A DNA stretch of 64,000 bases from Castor canadensis (Eukaryota; Chordata; Mammalia; Rodentia; Castoridae): NCBI RefSeq assembly GCF_047511655.1, contig NC_133402.1, positions 66,220,951 to 66,284,950 of the forward strand. Reading direction: 5' to 3'. A program made the translations under genes and the position numbers. Positions 11,190-23,569 of this stretch are shown here, piece by piece; positions within the stretch are counted from its first letter, which is position 1, and every line of letters starts with the position of its first letter. The notes under the pieces are model-generated. The model had not been told where the DNA came from, searched no databases, and saw only the letters and a list, made by a program, of their open reading frames with translations.

Positions 11190-13439
11190 AAATCACTTTT
11201 AATGAAGCTACAAATATAAAGACTAGTGAACCAGGGAAATAAATATACAAAAATTATAATGAGTTGTGGGCCTATTGACATAAATAACATAGCATATACT
11301 GCTCTTGGGTGAAACCTAACTTTTTACAATCCTAGAATCCTGTTGGACTTACCCAATACAAAAACTTGCTCACTTAGTGGAAGTCACAAATCAAATTAGC
11401 TTCAATGTCTATTCTAAAACCAAAACTCCAGAAGACTTGTCCACTTCTGAAGAATTCTTGGTAAACAGCATGGCATGACACCAAAACTCATACTTCTAAG
11501 TTTTCAATTTCATGAGGAGTTAATGGGAAAAAGACCTTACATATACAAGAAGTCAGAAAGTACATATCTGTGCTACTCAATAAAAACAGTTAATACAAAG
11601 CACATTGCAGTTGAACCAGCGATAAACCAAAATAAAGAACAGAAGATTGGGTTATAAAATGACACAATTCCAAAATAAACATAACTTCAAAACAAAGAGC
11701 AAATATCAAAAATTATTCTTAAATATAGAAATACAGTTTCTAAAATAAATGTATCAAAGCTAATCGGGAATCTGTGTCTCTTGATCTGGCACCATATTGC
11801 TCAATAAAAAGTAACATGTGACTAAAGAGGCAACAGAAAAACAACTCCAAAAGAACGTGGTTGGTCTTTTCTTAAGTAATATTAGTATAACACGAGTCTC
11901 TGTACACTATAAGAAATACTGTGGGAGCAGTAGCGAGGCTTATGAAGCTATAGTTACATCAACTGACTCCAATTTCATGTTTTTCAAAAGTGCTCCTTGC
12001 CAGTGCTCCTTGCCAGTTTGCAGAATGATGATATCTATGCATGTCAAATCTAATTTAATTACTAGAGCTGTGGCTGGTTAACTTTCTCAGAATTGATCTT
12101 CTCTATGATCAAGTATTCATTATATAGTCTTAAAAGTGGTCTGTGAGGTAAATGCTTGTTGACATCAAAACTATTAATGGATATTAATTTCACCTTACTA
12201 TCTTTTCTGTGTGTTTTACTAAAAATGTCACAAATTAGTCTCCAAGATTTCTGTAAACAGGACTGACAGATTCATTAGAATGGAATAAGCTAATCAGAAG
12301 CATGAATGTTCAAAATTTATAGACAGATGTTTAAAAATAAATGACTGGCTTTGTTCTTCTTGAGGAAAAAAATGTGGGAGTATTAGGAAGTATTTGTCAG
12401 CTTATTTATACATAATGTATGGTCATCTTCAAGTTCTATTGTTTATTAAGGTCAAAATACTGAAGAAGGTCAAGTTTATCATGGGGATCCAAATGGAACT
12501 TCACAACAAAGTTAAAGTAATTCTGGAACAAAATTCACGACTGGGAAAAATAATTTCATATGAAACAATATCCAAAAGTTGATTGCTAAATCTTATAGAA
12601 AGGAGAAGCCAACCACTACCATAACCTACAGTAGCGTAATTAGGACATGAGATGTGTTTTTCTAATTGTTGATGTACACGCTAGGAGAATTAAAACTAGC
12701 TATATACTTTTGGACACACCAGAAAATGAAAACCAAGAAGACAGGAAAGCATAAGATAGAAAAAAATGTAGACCAATTACTGGAAAATCTAAACATGAAT
12801 GCACTAAACACTATACTTGCTAATATTGCAATGAAGCATGTTAAAATAACACCTAATCCACAATTTCTTGAACTTACATGAAATGTATATTTCCAGTCAG
12901 GGTGCATTTGGAGTTCATAGAGCAGGATACTTTTCTGGTCATTATAAACGTTATCATGCAAAAATTTTTGAGAAGATAATTAGCTCACTATATTAAAAAA
13001 CAGAGAAAAACATGTGACAATGTAATGGGTTATTACATTCAAATTAAACTCAAATTATTTCATTATGATTTAACATACATTGTACATCCCATGTTTCCTT
13101 ATTTTGTAGTTGTATTCATTATATTATTTCTTACAATCAAAGAATACTTTTCAATCTTATAAAATCTATTTTAAAATCATATTAAATATACTCTCCTGTG
13201 CAGACATTAAAATAGTCAGGGAAGACTTATGAACTGCTGTCTTTCTCTCTGGCCTATGCATTTGATTTCCTCTGTCAGTGAAAAACAAAAAGAGATGGAC
13301 ACAAAGGAATGATATCAATTGCCAAACTGGAGTGCATTAATTGGATAGATTTTTAATACAATAAAACAAGAGTCTGTTTTGAAATTACAGGGAACTAAAT
13401 CTGAACAGCACATGGAAATGGGTTTGTAAATGTGAGCAC
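11190..13439. other. Unassigned AT-rich sequence
   Basis: No gene recognised. There is a small exact tandem duplication of TGCTCCTTGCCAG at 11991-12016. The ORFs of 60-99 codons here show no domain or codon pattern suggesting a gene. Confidence 0.4.
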
Positions 13440-13710
13440 TGAACTCTTCCTTATCCCAAGCGCCATGTTTGCTCCGTGCCAGGATCTTTGCACATCTGGT
13501 TCCATGTGCCTATGAGACAATCTCCTTCCCTTCCACTTCCAACCTCTGCCACTCTCCAGATCTCAGCCATAAGAAAAAAGTCAGTTCCTTGGGGAAATTT
13601 CCTCTACCACATTGTTAAGGTCTGATTCCCTTTAACACACCCATTGTGCCATTTAATTTACTTAATCAGTACTTACCATACTTCAACAGAATTAAGACAC
13701 TGTTGATGGC
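13440..13710 (+). repeat. LINE-2 (L2) 3' remnant
   Basis: It has the L2 order: 'CAGGATCTTTGCACATCTGG', 'TGCCTATGAGACAATCTCC', 'AGATCTCAGCC', 'CTTGGGGAAATTTCC', 'TTAACACACCC' and 'TGCCATTTAATTTACTTAAT'. Ancient mammalian element, non-functional. Confidence 0.6.
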
Positions 13711-14369
13711 AAGACATAACTCATGTGTTATCACCAGGAAAGAAAATCTGAAGCCAAACTATATGGCAATATTCCATAGGATTCAGAACTTTTATTTCAC
13801 TCTCATTGAAAGAGTTCTTTCAGAAATATTGATATTGCTTTTTCCATATATTCCTCCTAATACTTATATAAAAAGGAAACTTAAAGCAAAATAGATATTC
13901 CTAACATACACATTTGGAACCCAACTGTTACTAGCTTTTCTCAACTCAGAGAGGTCAATATCTGTGTGCTCCCACATTGTCTTTTAAGCCATAACAAGTA
14001 TTTGCAATGCAGCGCCTCTTAATTTGCTTCAAGCTGGAAGTCACTGGATTTGTCCTGAAAGTTTGCTCTAAGTTTCTTCTTTGCTTGAAGGTTTGCACCT
14101 TGCTTTTACTAGAAGGTATCAAATTAAGGTTTTCTGACATAATCAGGACTTTTTATTTCTTCTTCAAATGGATCTCAAAAGTGTCTTATCAAGCTGTCAA
14201 AAATAAACAGCAGAGTTTAAGCCTGTGTAGATAATGACAGCTATACCACCTCAAGGAAGTGAATGCACGCTATCACGATTTATGACAGCAACCCAATACC
14301 TGAAATGTTAAACTATGTATTTCTAGTTGATGAAATGTCTTATGTAAATCTTAAAGTGTCAACTCCTGC
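13711..14369. other. Unassigned sequence
   Basis: Nothing recognised; short ORFs only. Confidence 0.4.
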
Positions 14370-17300
14370 TTTTCTTTTAGCATTTCCTGAATAGTAATAC
14401 ATTCAATCTGCTTCCCCACCCCCCACATCTGGGCAGAACTTGTTCTACTCTCTTCTCCGATTTTGATGAAGAGAAGACATAAGCAATAATAAGAAAGACA
14501 TAGTGGTTTTGCTAGTTTGAGATAAGGATAGCTATACAGAGAGATTCCTAGCATTGCTTCCATGCACATGTGTATTACAACCCAAATTGATTCATCTCTA
14601 CCAGACCTCTTCACTATTTCCCAGTCACCTTCCCACATTGACCTCTGTCAGTTTAAAGTTACTTTATTAGCTCTTCTATGGCAAGCACATCATCCACATT
14701 CAGGTTTTAGGTTTCCTACCTTTCCCTATTCCTCCTGTATGTATTCTCCCCTTAGCATGTGATCCATATCCAATAATACTACTGAATTTGTTTTAAGTCT
14801 ATAATCTGGATATGAGGGAGAAGATACGATTTTTGGCCTTCTGAGCCTGGCTAAATTTGCTTAAGATGATGTTCTCCAGTTCATCCATTTACTTGCAAAT
14901 GATAAGATTTCATTATTCTATCATGGTTGAGTAAAATTCCATTGTGTATAAATACCACATTTTCTTAATCCGTTCGTCAGTGGTGGGGCATCTTGGCTGT
15001 TTCCATAACTTGGCTATTGTGAATAGTGCCGCAATAAACATGGATGTGCAGGTGCCTCTGCAGTAACCTGAGTCGCATTCCTTTGGGTATATCCCCAGGA
15101 GTGGGAAGCTGGATCATATGGCAGATCTATGTTTAGATTTTTAAGAAGCGTCACAAGGAAGGGGTGAGGATAGGTAAGACACCTAAAAAACTAGCTAGCA
15201 TTTGTTGCCCTTAATGCAGAGAAACTAAAGCAGATACCTTAAAAGCAACTGAGGCCAACAGGAAAAGGGGACCAGGGACTAGAGAAAAGGTCAGATCAAA
15301 AAGAATTAACCTAGAAGGTAACACCCACGCACAGGAAATCAATGTGAGTCAATGCCCTGTATAGCTATCCTTATGTCAACCAGCAAAAACCCTTGTTCCT
15401 TCCTATTATTGCTTATACTCTCTCTTCAACAAAATTAGAAATAAGGACAAAATAGTTTCTGCTGGGTATTGAGGGGGTGGGGGGAGAGGGAGGGGGTGGA
15501 GTGGGTGGTAAGGGAGGGGGTGGGGGCAGGGGGGAGAAATGAACCAAGCCTTGTATGCACATATGAATAATAAAAGAAAAAAAAAAGCATCCATATTGTT
15601 TTCCAGAGTGGTTATACTAGCTTACATTCCCACCAGCAGTGTATGAACGTTCCTTTTTCCCCACATCCTGACCAACACTTGTTGTTAGTGTTTTTGATGA
15701 TAGCTATTCAAACAGAAGTGAGGTGGAATCTTAGGGTGGTTTTGATTTGCATTTCCTTTATGGCCAGGAATGCTGAGCATTTTTTCATGTGTTTTTTGGC
15801 CATTTGGATTTCTTCCTTTGGAAAAGTTCTGTTTAGTTCAATTGCCCACTTCTTTATTGGTCCATTAATTTTTGGGGGGTTTAGTTTTTTAAGCTCCCTG
15901 TATATTCTGGTTATCAGTCCTTTGTCTGATGTGTAGCCAGTAAATATTTTCTTCCACTCTGAGGGTGGTCTCTTCAGTTTAGAGGGCATTTATTTTGTTG
16001 TGCAGCTTTTTAATTTCATGTAGTCCCATTTGTCTATCCTTTTTCTTAGGGTATTCTCTGCTCTTTCTTGTACTAACTGCAAGGTTTAGGCTTTGATATT
16101 AAGGTCCTTAATCCACTTTGAGTTGGTACTGGCACAGTTGATACTAGCATATGGATCTAGTTTCCGTTTTCTGCAGGTTGATAACCACTTTTCCCAGCAC
16201 CATTTGTTGAAGAGGCTGTTTTTTTCTCCATCATATGTTTTTGGCACCTTTGTCAAAAATAAAGTGGGCATAGCTGTGTGGATTCGTATCTGGGTCCTCT
16301 AACCTATTCCACTGGTCTTTGTATCTGTTTTTGTGCCAGTATCATGCTGTTTTTATTGCTATGGCTCTGCAGTATAATTTGAAGTCAGGAATTGTGATAC
16401 CTCCAGCATTGCTCTTTTTGCTGAGTGTTACCTTGGCTATTTGCACTCTTTTGTGTTTCCAAATGAACTTTAGGACAGAATTTTCAATCTGTGATGAATA
16501 CCATTGGGATTTTGATGGGAATTTTGTTGAACATGTAGATTGCTTTTGGTACTATATCCAATTTTACTGTGTTGATTCTGCCAATCTATGAGCATGAGAG
16601 ATCTCTCCATCTTCTGTACTCATCTTCAATTTCTTTCTTCAGTGGTTTGTAGTTCTCCTTGTAGAGGTCATTTATATCCTTTGTTATGTTTATTCCTGGG
16701 TATCTTATTTTTTCTGAAGCTATTGTAAATGAAATTGTTTTCTTATATTCTTTCTCAGTTTGTTCATTGTTGGTGTTTGGAAAGACTACTGATTTTTCTA
16801 AGTTGGTTTTGTATCCTGCTACAGTGCTGAAGCTGCTTATGTTATCTAGGAGTTTTTGGGTAGAGATTTTTTGGATTTTTGAGATATAGATCATGTTATC
16901 TGCAAATAGATTCTTTGACTTATTCTTTACCTGTTTGTATTACTTTTGTTTCTTCTTCTTGCCTTATTGCTTTGGCTAGGAATTCCAGGACTATGTTGAA
17001 TAGGAGTGAGGAGAGTGGGCATCCTTGTCTCATTCTTTAGTTTGGGGGAAATGGTTGCAATTTTTCCCCATTAAGTATGCTGTTAGATATAGGTTTGTCA
17101 TATATAGCCTGTACAATGTTGAGGTATATTCCTTCTATTCCTAGTTTTCTTAGAGCTTTGATCATGAAATGATGTTGGATATTATCAATGGCTTTTTCTG
17201 CATCTATTGAGATGATCAAGTGGTTTTTGTTTTTGCTCTGTTAATGTGCTGTATTACACTTAGAGATTTGCATATGTTGAACCATCACTGCATCCCTGGG

Positions 17301-17705
17301 ATGAAGCCAACTTGGTCATGGTCAATGTTCTTTCTGATAAGTTGTTGGACTCTGTTGGCCATTATTTTATGGAGGATTTGTGCATTGATGTTCATTAAGG
17401 AGATTGGCCTATAATTCTCTTTTTTGGAGGTGTCTTTGTCTGGTTTTGGGATGAGTGTCATGCTGGCTTCATTGAATGAGTTAGACAGTGTTCCTTCCCT
17501 TTCTATTTCATGGAAGAGTTTAAGGAGAGTTTGTAATAGTTTTTCTTTGAAGGTCTGGTAGAATTCAGCTGAGAATCTCTCAGGTCTGGGACTTTTCTTT
17601 TTTGAGAAATTCTTTATCGCTGCTTCAATTTCATTACATGTTATAGATCTGTTTAGTTGGTTCATATCCTCTTGCAGAGCCTGCTTTGTATGAGGAGATG
17701 TTAAT
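14370..17705 (-). mobile_element. 5'-truncated LINE-1, interrupted by a second L1
   Basis: In minus-strand sense, 17705 down to 15589 and 15142 down to about 14850 carry ORF2 from the reverse transcriptase domain to the C-terminus. From about 14850 to 14370 there is a 3' UTR ('AGCCAGGCTCAGAAGG' down to 'CAGATGTGGGGGG'). ORF1, the endonuclease domain and the 5' UTR are missing. A foreign L1 3' end in the opposite orientation fills 15150-15588. I find no clear target-site duplication. Confidence 0.9.
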
Positions 17706-17710
17706 GCCAA
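14850..17710 (-). pseudogene. LINE-1 ORF2 remnant (reverse transcriptase)
   Basis: ORF2p of L1 nicks target DNA and reverse-transcribes L1 RNA in cytoplasmic and nuclear RNPs. This copy starts inside the protein, upstream of the RT core. 17285-17710 encodes '[20 protein letters not shown]' and '[12 protein letters not shown]', conserved finger/palm blocks. 17037-17219 has '[15 protein letters not shown]', the first catalytic Asp block. At 16895-16906 the usual F-A-D-D box reads F-A-D-N, so the second catalytic aspartate is gone. 16586-16894 continues with 'AGYKTNLEKS' and 'NNEQTEKE'. Thumb and C-terminal blocks follow at 16086-16271 ('[12 protein letters not shown]') and 15708-15989 ('[10 protein letters not shown]'). 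Several frameshifts and stops separate these pieces. Dead. Confidence 0.9.
15150..15588 (+). mobile_element. LINE-1 3' end inserted in opposite orientation inside another L1
   Basis: Plus-strand 3' UTR only: 'CACAAGGAAGGGGTGAGG', 'AAAACTAGCTAGCATTTG', the G-rich tract at 15472-15535, 'CACATATGAATAATAAAAG' and an A10 tail. The host L1 reads '..TTAAGAAGC' before and 'ATCCATATTG' after it, which are adjacent in intact copies (compare 46373-46391). A short A-rich duplication (AAGAAGC at 15143, AAAAAGC at 15582) is likely. Confidence 0.9.
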
Positions 17711-20700
17711 ATTTTATTCTTTTGGATTGAAACTATACTTCAATATCCAGTTCTACTTCTCTATAAAATTACTATAAAATAGAAAGTATAGACATCATAG
17801 TTCTTTCCTATATCTGGATTATTGGGTTCATGTCATTCAAAGCTGGTTAAGTGTGGTGTCTGCACGAACACAAGTGTTTTAACAACAAATCCTGCTCTGT
17901 CACATCACCTCATCTTAGACATGGGATGTATTCACTTCTCCCCACCCACTTGTCAGTTACAGGACAGTTGAGAGTAGGAAATGCACCACATTTTTTTTGC
18001 AATCACACCTACTTCATCACTGTTAGTAACTTTTAGTTACTGCTGTTTATCATTCCACCAATGGAGTATCTGCATGTAGCAGCAATTCTGGGTTAAGAAT
18101 ATCAGTTCTTTTCTTTGAGAATGTCAAGTCACCTAAAGGTAAAAGCAGACTTCACTTTTAAGAAGTCCTAGATAAAAGTCAGAGGAAGCAGGCAGGGAAA
18201 CTGATTTCTGTTGCTCCTGACAACTCTTGATTTTACATATCCTTCCCTTTTTCTGCCTCATTTCACTTTATAAATGAATACCATTTTGTCATTAACAACA
18301 AGAGACTTTAACTAAGAAAATTGAATGCCAATGACAAAATTATCTATTTACAATGGATGAACAAGGTGAAAAGGAGAAAAACAATTTTACTCTAATGTTG
18401 TTACAGTATAAATGCAAAGAATTTTTACTCTAATATTGATACAGCATAGAAAAATACAAATAATCTTTAATATTGGTTCAGTATCAAAACTGTATCTCAA
18501 ATATTACTGCACAACTGAAAAATCTCCAATAGCCAAGTGTTTTTAATGAAGATAAAAGTCAAGTCAAATTACACTTTCTGTGAGTGACATATCCACGTAT
18601 TTACATTGGTGAGCCTAAATTCATTCAAGGCACTGAAAGGTATACATTAATTGCACACAAAATTACTGGAACAATCTTTTGTTTCTTTATTTACCTCTGT
18701 TATAAAATGTCTTGGCAGACTTACCCATTAACATTTTCTGCTTTCTCAAGGAAAAGATAATTTACCCGCTTAAAGATATTAGGCTCCTGTGTGTTGTTTT
18801 TCTCCATTTGGTCTCCTTGATTCCTCCTTGGGACACTTGAGTGCTTGCAATCAGGGCACAATGACACTCACTAATAATGACTGAACCACTGCACCCACCA
18901 TAAGGCTCTGAGGCTCCCACATTCCCCACCACTGAGCCCTAGCAATGTGGAACAGTGTCCCTTTGCAGAGGTCGGCTCCTCTCCACAGTTACATTTGTTC
19001 CTCTTCTCCCCCTGGAGCATCCACTATGATGCGTAGCCCCTGCTGAGTACAGTCAGGCCCAAACTTGGGCCTTTTCCACCCTGAAATCTCAAACCATAAA
19101 ATTCTAGTGCTTGAATTCCAGTACTCAGACGATAACAGCCAATGGAACAATACTGAAGTTCAAAATAAATACTGTGCCTTATTTTTCCCATTGGGGATAT
19201 GTTTCCTGTGACAGAAATAGTTAAAAGATGTAAGTGTGACTTTTCTGAGAGAAAAATATATTTGTGGGTATATTACTCCCATTTCCTTTATGGGGAGCAT
19301 GAAATGTTTCTCCCTTTTTCCTCATTTCTCTCCACTTTCATCCTATTATACTAAATTTCTTTCCTAATCAACTTTGCTACCATTTATCTTCACTGTGTGT
19401 GTATATGTGCTTTTCTGATAAGTGGTTAAGAAATGGAATCTTGTTTAAAATAAAGATGATATTATTACAAAGATTGTCTGATTTGGAGAAGCTGGGACAC
19501 TACATCACTTTAATTTCTTTAATGCCTTGCCTTTACCCTTATGGTTAAGCAGGTCATGTTTTATTTTTATTGTAAATGAATTAAAAATATTTGTCCATTA
19601 AGGATCAAAGGATGGTATGAGCCCTCTGAAATATTTGAAGATAATTCATTAGGTCATAAATCAGAAGAGAGGTGGGATTTACCCTTGGAAACAATGGTAT
19701 CATCAGATTTCCAGTGGTTGCTTTGAGTCTTCTAAGGTAGACCGTATGGTACCTAGGGTCAGCAATTGTGGATTTATATTATGTCTGCATTCCCTCATCA
19801 CTATAATCTTACTTAGTCCTTTAAAATTGCAATTGTATTGCACAGGAAATTTTGAGATGGTAAGGCGAGATCCACCATCTTTGCTCCCTCTAGTCGATAT
19901 TTGCCATGTCTTATTGCCCCAACAGAACTTACACCAGCTTATAATCTATTTCTCTCAAGCGTCATCCAAGAAACTTGATCTTCTAAGAAATGGAGAGCAA
20001 CACTTATACAACCCAGCAGAGATCCATGCAGCAACAAAGCATGAAGCGAATATCTGGCCACATCCAGTGGCAATTCACAATAACCTGAGACCCTGCAAAA
20101 GCAGACAGATGTCTGTACTGTGGTAAAAGTAAAGCTGGATCGAGTCTCTCACTTCCTCTCACTAACCAGGGAAGAAAGCCCAGAGCTGGTCTTTGTTTCA
20201 CACCATGCTGGCTGAATTAGTGCAAGCTTCTGTTGGTGTGAGTTTTTTGTTCGATTGGTTTGGTTGGAAAAACAAAATATTAGTCCTGGGATGCAACGGA
20301 AGTAAAACAACACAGAATCTTCCTACTCTTTCTGTAAGTACTTTCAGTTTCCCTGTCTTCTGCATTATTTGTAGCATATGCTGCCATGTACAGACTTACT
20401 AGAAACAACCCACCTGGGTCAGAAAAACAAGGTTCCCAACTCTGTCTCCCCTGCCTAGTGTACCAAGTATCACTGACATTTTTCTTAGGCATTACCAGTC
20501 CTTTCTGTGTTTGTCTGTTGCTCCCATTTTAATACTAGAAATTAGGCAGAAAGCTCAGGGATTATATTAACTTTATCGTTACCTCTCAGAAGACTTGGAG
20601 GAACAGTTAACTAACATATAAAGGGAGCAGGAGCATCATTGGGGATGAGATATAATATTAATTACTGGCATGTACTTCCTGTTCCCTGTGTAATTCTGAT

Positions 20701-22079
20701 ATCTAGTACTTGATAAGTACATCCATGAGAGGCCAAGGAGCGCTCATCACTCTGCAAGCAGGAATTCAACTGTTATCTCAGTTGTTAGAAATGCCTTTCA
20801 GCAGCAGAGGGACTCTGTGTGCAGAGTCCCCTGCACACCGGCTGTGGATTACCTATGGGGATCAGCTAAGCAAGGCTATGTGCCAGTGAGACAACTCCAG
20901 GCCCAATGCCCATACTACAGAAGGGTAGAGACAGATCTGAGGCACGGGGACTTTAAGGCATGGAGGGTGGTACCAGTGAAGTTAGTCATCTCTCACAGAT
21001 AACTAAGTCCTCTCCAGGCACTTAAAGCCAATAAGGTGATTTATATGTGTTTAATTTTTACAAGGCACTGACAAGATCTCAAATTAAAAAAAAAATACTG
21101 ACAAAACAAAGAAGTAGCTATGTGAAGCTACAAAACAGCAGCCTGGTTTTTCCCTCAAATAGACAAGTAGAGTTTAAATCACCGAAAAGCTAGCTATTTC
21201 CTTTCTGCTTGTTTGTTTTCTGTTCAATTTTCCCCCAAATAACAGCAGCAGTGAGGAACGTGCCATTGGAGTGCACAACTCAGGCTTTCTCATTAGCTAC
21301 TTCTAAATCTTCACACCCCTGCAGAAACCTTTATTTCTGTGTTCTGAAAATGGCAGGAGATACATATTGTATATTCAAATAATATAGCAGTAAAACCAAG
21401 ATTCAAAGGTTGTTAATCTCAAGCATATTTATGGGACTGTGAGCAGCTAAGGTACCTAGTGTCTCCTGTTTAATTACTGGGGTTGGCAGAGGGATCCAAT
21501 TACGCCACTGTGTCCCCAACATAACCCTTTCCCTTTGTTTGCTGTTTGCTTATTCTAAACATGTTTTGATCACCTTTGTTTATTTGTTTTTGTCATGTTT
21601 TGTTCTCTACCATGGAGGTCTCCTGCTGTAATTCAAGAGATATTATGGGACGTTTTGTTCACATTGAAAGAGGTGCTCATGATCCTTTTGCAAGCATGAA
21701 ATGTTTCATGTTAAGAATATTTTTTTTCTTTTATCATTCCCTAGTGGAATTGTGGCAATGAGGATGATTGGCTTCCCATATGTGCCAGAGCATTGTCTGA
21801 ATCTGATGGTTATCAGCCTGGGTTGTACAAATTAGTCTATGGGAAATGTCAGACAAGGAGTGAGTCTCATTCTGCAGGAATTCTTACTATGATGGGAAAG
21901 AAAGCATCATTTGATTTTCTGCTTCTAAACAGACTTTCATGCCCCAGTATTCATAAGATTTGGGGACTGAGCAAAAGAAAAACAAAATTCAAATCACCAT
22001 CTTTATTTGTGGTTGAGCAGAAATACTATCTACATAGACAAAAATAGTATTTTTATAAAAACATGAAATCAGCCTGCAA
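17706..22079. other. Unassigned, mostly single-copy-looking sequence
   Basis: No gene recognised in 4.4 kb. A degenerate array of about three 38-42-bp units lies at 18382-18490 (see findings). The longest frames (126 codons at 19746-20126, 84 at 21793-22047) show no domain that I know. Confidence 0.4.
18382..18490. repeat. Degenerate tandem repeat, about 40-bp unit
   Basis: Three diverged copies built on 'TTTTACTCTAATRTTGWTAC' plus 'AGYATA' and an A-rich spacer, starting near 18382, 18420 and 18462. Confidence 0.5.
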
Positions 22080-22345
22080 ATTCTTTCTAATCTTAACCTC
22101 CCCTGCCTCTGGCATTCAGTCTCTATCCTGTTCTTTGGTGACACTGCTTACTTTAACCTCATTGTCTTCCATAAATATTTTAATAGTTTCCTCTTTCTTC
22201 CACTATCTCCTTGCTTTCTTTCACATTCCCATTTATTCCCTGAAAGCACAGATGTGACCATATCAATTTCCTGCTTGAAAACCTGAATAATTTTCCTGTT
22301 ACCTTAACTATCAGTCATTCACCTCCATTGACATTCAAATGTCTC
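22080..22345 (+). repeat. LINE-2 remnant
   Basis: Contains 'CAGATGTGACCATATCAATT', 'TCCTGCTTGAAAACCTGAAT', 'AATTTTCCTGTTACC' and 'CATTGACATTCAAATGTC', the diverged L2 block upstream of the 'ctttgcacatgctgttcc' region. Old. Confidence 0.5.
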
Positions 22346-22365
22346 TGACCTGGAACCAATCAAGA

Positions 22366-22441
22366 TTCCTTCCTTCCTTTTTTCCCTCCTACCTTCCTTC
22401 CTTTCTCTTCCTTTCTTTTTCTTTCCTTCTTTCTTTCTTTT
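22366..22441. repeat. (TTCC)n/(TTTC)n pyrimidine tract
   Basis: 76 bases of TTCC and TTTC units. It abuts the reversed SINE that follows and probably grew from that SINE's A-rich tail. Confidence 0.85.
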
Positions 22442-22765
22442 TATGATGGTAACAGAGATTGAACTTAGGACCTTGCAATTGCAAGGCAGGTGCTCTACCG
22501 CTTGAGCCATGCCCCAGATCTTTTAAGTATTTTTCTAATAGGCTCTCAGTTTATGCCCAGGCAGGCCTGGATGCCAATCCTCTTATTTATGCTTCCTGAA
22601 TAGACTGGATGACAAATGCATACCTCCATGCCCAGCTTTTTATTGGGTGAGACAGGGTCTTGTAAACCTGTTGACTGGATTTGCCTCAAACTGCAGTCCT
22701 CCTGATCTCCGCTGTCCATATGGTCGGGATTACAGACTTAAGCCACAGCACCTGGCCCCAGCCCA
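22442..22765 (-). repeat. Composite SINE (ID + B1/7SL-like)
   Basis: Reversed ID unit at 22442-22515 ('ATGGTAACAGAGATTGAACT', 'GGACCTTGCAATTGCAAGGC', 'CCGCTTGAGCCATGCCCC'), then 7SL-like sequence in two stretches: 22525-22640 ('TTATGCCCAGGCAGGCCTGG', 'CATACCTCCATGCCCAGC') and 22643-22760 ('GGGTGAGACAGGGTCTTG', 'GCCTCAAACTGCAGTCCTCC', 'GGGATTACAGACTTAAGCCA'). Two 7SL-like monomers plus one ID unit. Confidence 0.75.
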
Positions 22766-22853
22766 CACTTTTGAACCATAGTCTTATTACTTTCATGTCA
22801 TACTCATCACTTCCATCAAACTGCATTACTGACTCTAGCTGAATATGCACATA

Positions 22854-22866
22854 TTTTCCTCCCATG
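22854..22866. repeat. Left target-site duplication of the L1 at 22867
   Basis: TTTTCCTCCCATG, exact match to 23284-23296. Confidence 0.9.
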
Positions 22867-23283
22867 GATAGGTAAGACACCTAAAAAATTAGCTAGCATT
22901 TGTTGCCCTCAATGCAGGGAAACTAAAGCAGATACCTTAAAAGCAACTGAGGCCAATAAGAAAAGGGGACCAGGAACTAGAGAAAAGGTTAGATCAAAAA
23001 GAATTAACCTAGAAGGTAGCACACACGCACAGGAAATTAATGTGAGTCAACTCCCTGTATAGCTATCCTTATCTCAACCAGCAAAAACCCTTGTTCCTTC
23101 CTATTATTGCTTATACTCTCTCTACAACAAAATTAGAAATAAGGGCAAAATAGTTTCTGCTGGGTATTGAGGGGGTGGGGGGAGAGGGAGGGGGCAGAGT
23201 GGGTGGTAAGGGAGGGGGTGGGGGAAGGGGGGAGAAATGACCCAAGCCTTGTATGCACATATGAATAATAAAACAATAAAAAT
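22867..23283 (+). mobile_element. Recent LINE-1 3' end with 13-bp target-site duplications
   Basis: The 417 bases are only the L1 3' UTR, from 'GATAGGTAAGACACC' through the G-rich tract (23170-23233) to 'CACATATGAATAATAAAAC' and an A-rich tail. TTTTCCTCCCATG occurs exactly at 22854-22866 and 23284-23296. Near-identical to the copy at 15150-15588. No coding sequence. Confidence 0.95.
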
Positions 23284-23296
23284 TTTTCCTCCCATG
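23284..23296. repeat. Right target-site duplication of the L1 at 22867
   Basis: TTTTCCTCCCATG, exact match to 22854-22866. Confidence 0.9.
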
Positions 23297-23569
23297 ACCC
23301 TTCCTACTTTTCCCATGCTGCATTATTGGTCAGGAATTTAACCTTACTTCTATTTTTGTATCTTCCAACTTCATCTTTCAGGATTACATCTAATTATTAG
23401 TGTTCTGCCATTCACAATCAACGACATCTTTGCCACAATAATTTTTGGAGGAAAATATTTTGTATTTGTTTCATATTGATCTCCATTATGGTTTTGGCCA
23501 AACCAACCATGTAATATGCGTTTTCTGCCTCTTCAGGTGCCTTTTTAATATGATTTTCACATAGATGCT

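Noticed and set aside
19746..20126. 126-codon plus ORF
   Set aside because: No signal peptide, domain or repeat pattern. One frame of this size is expected by chance in 64 kb.
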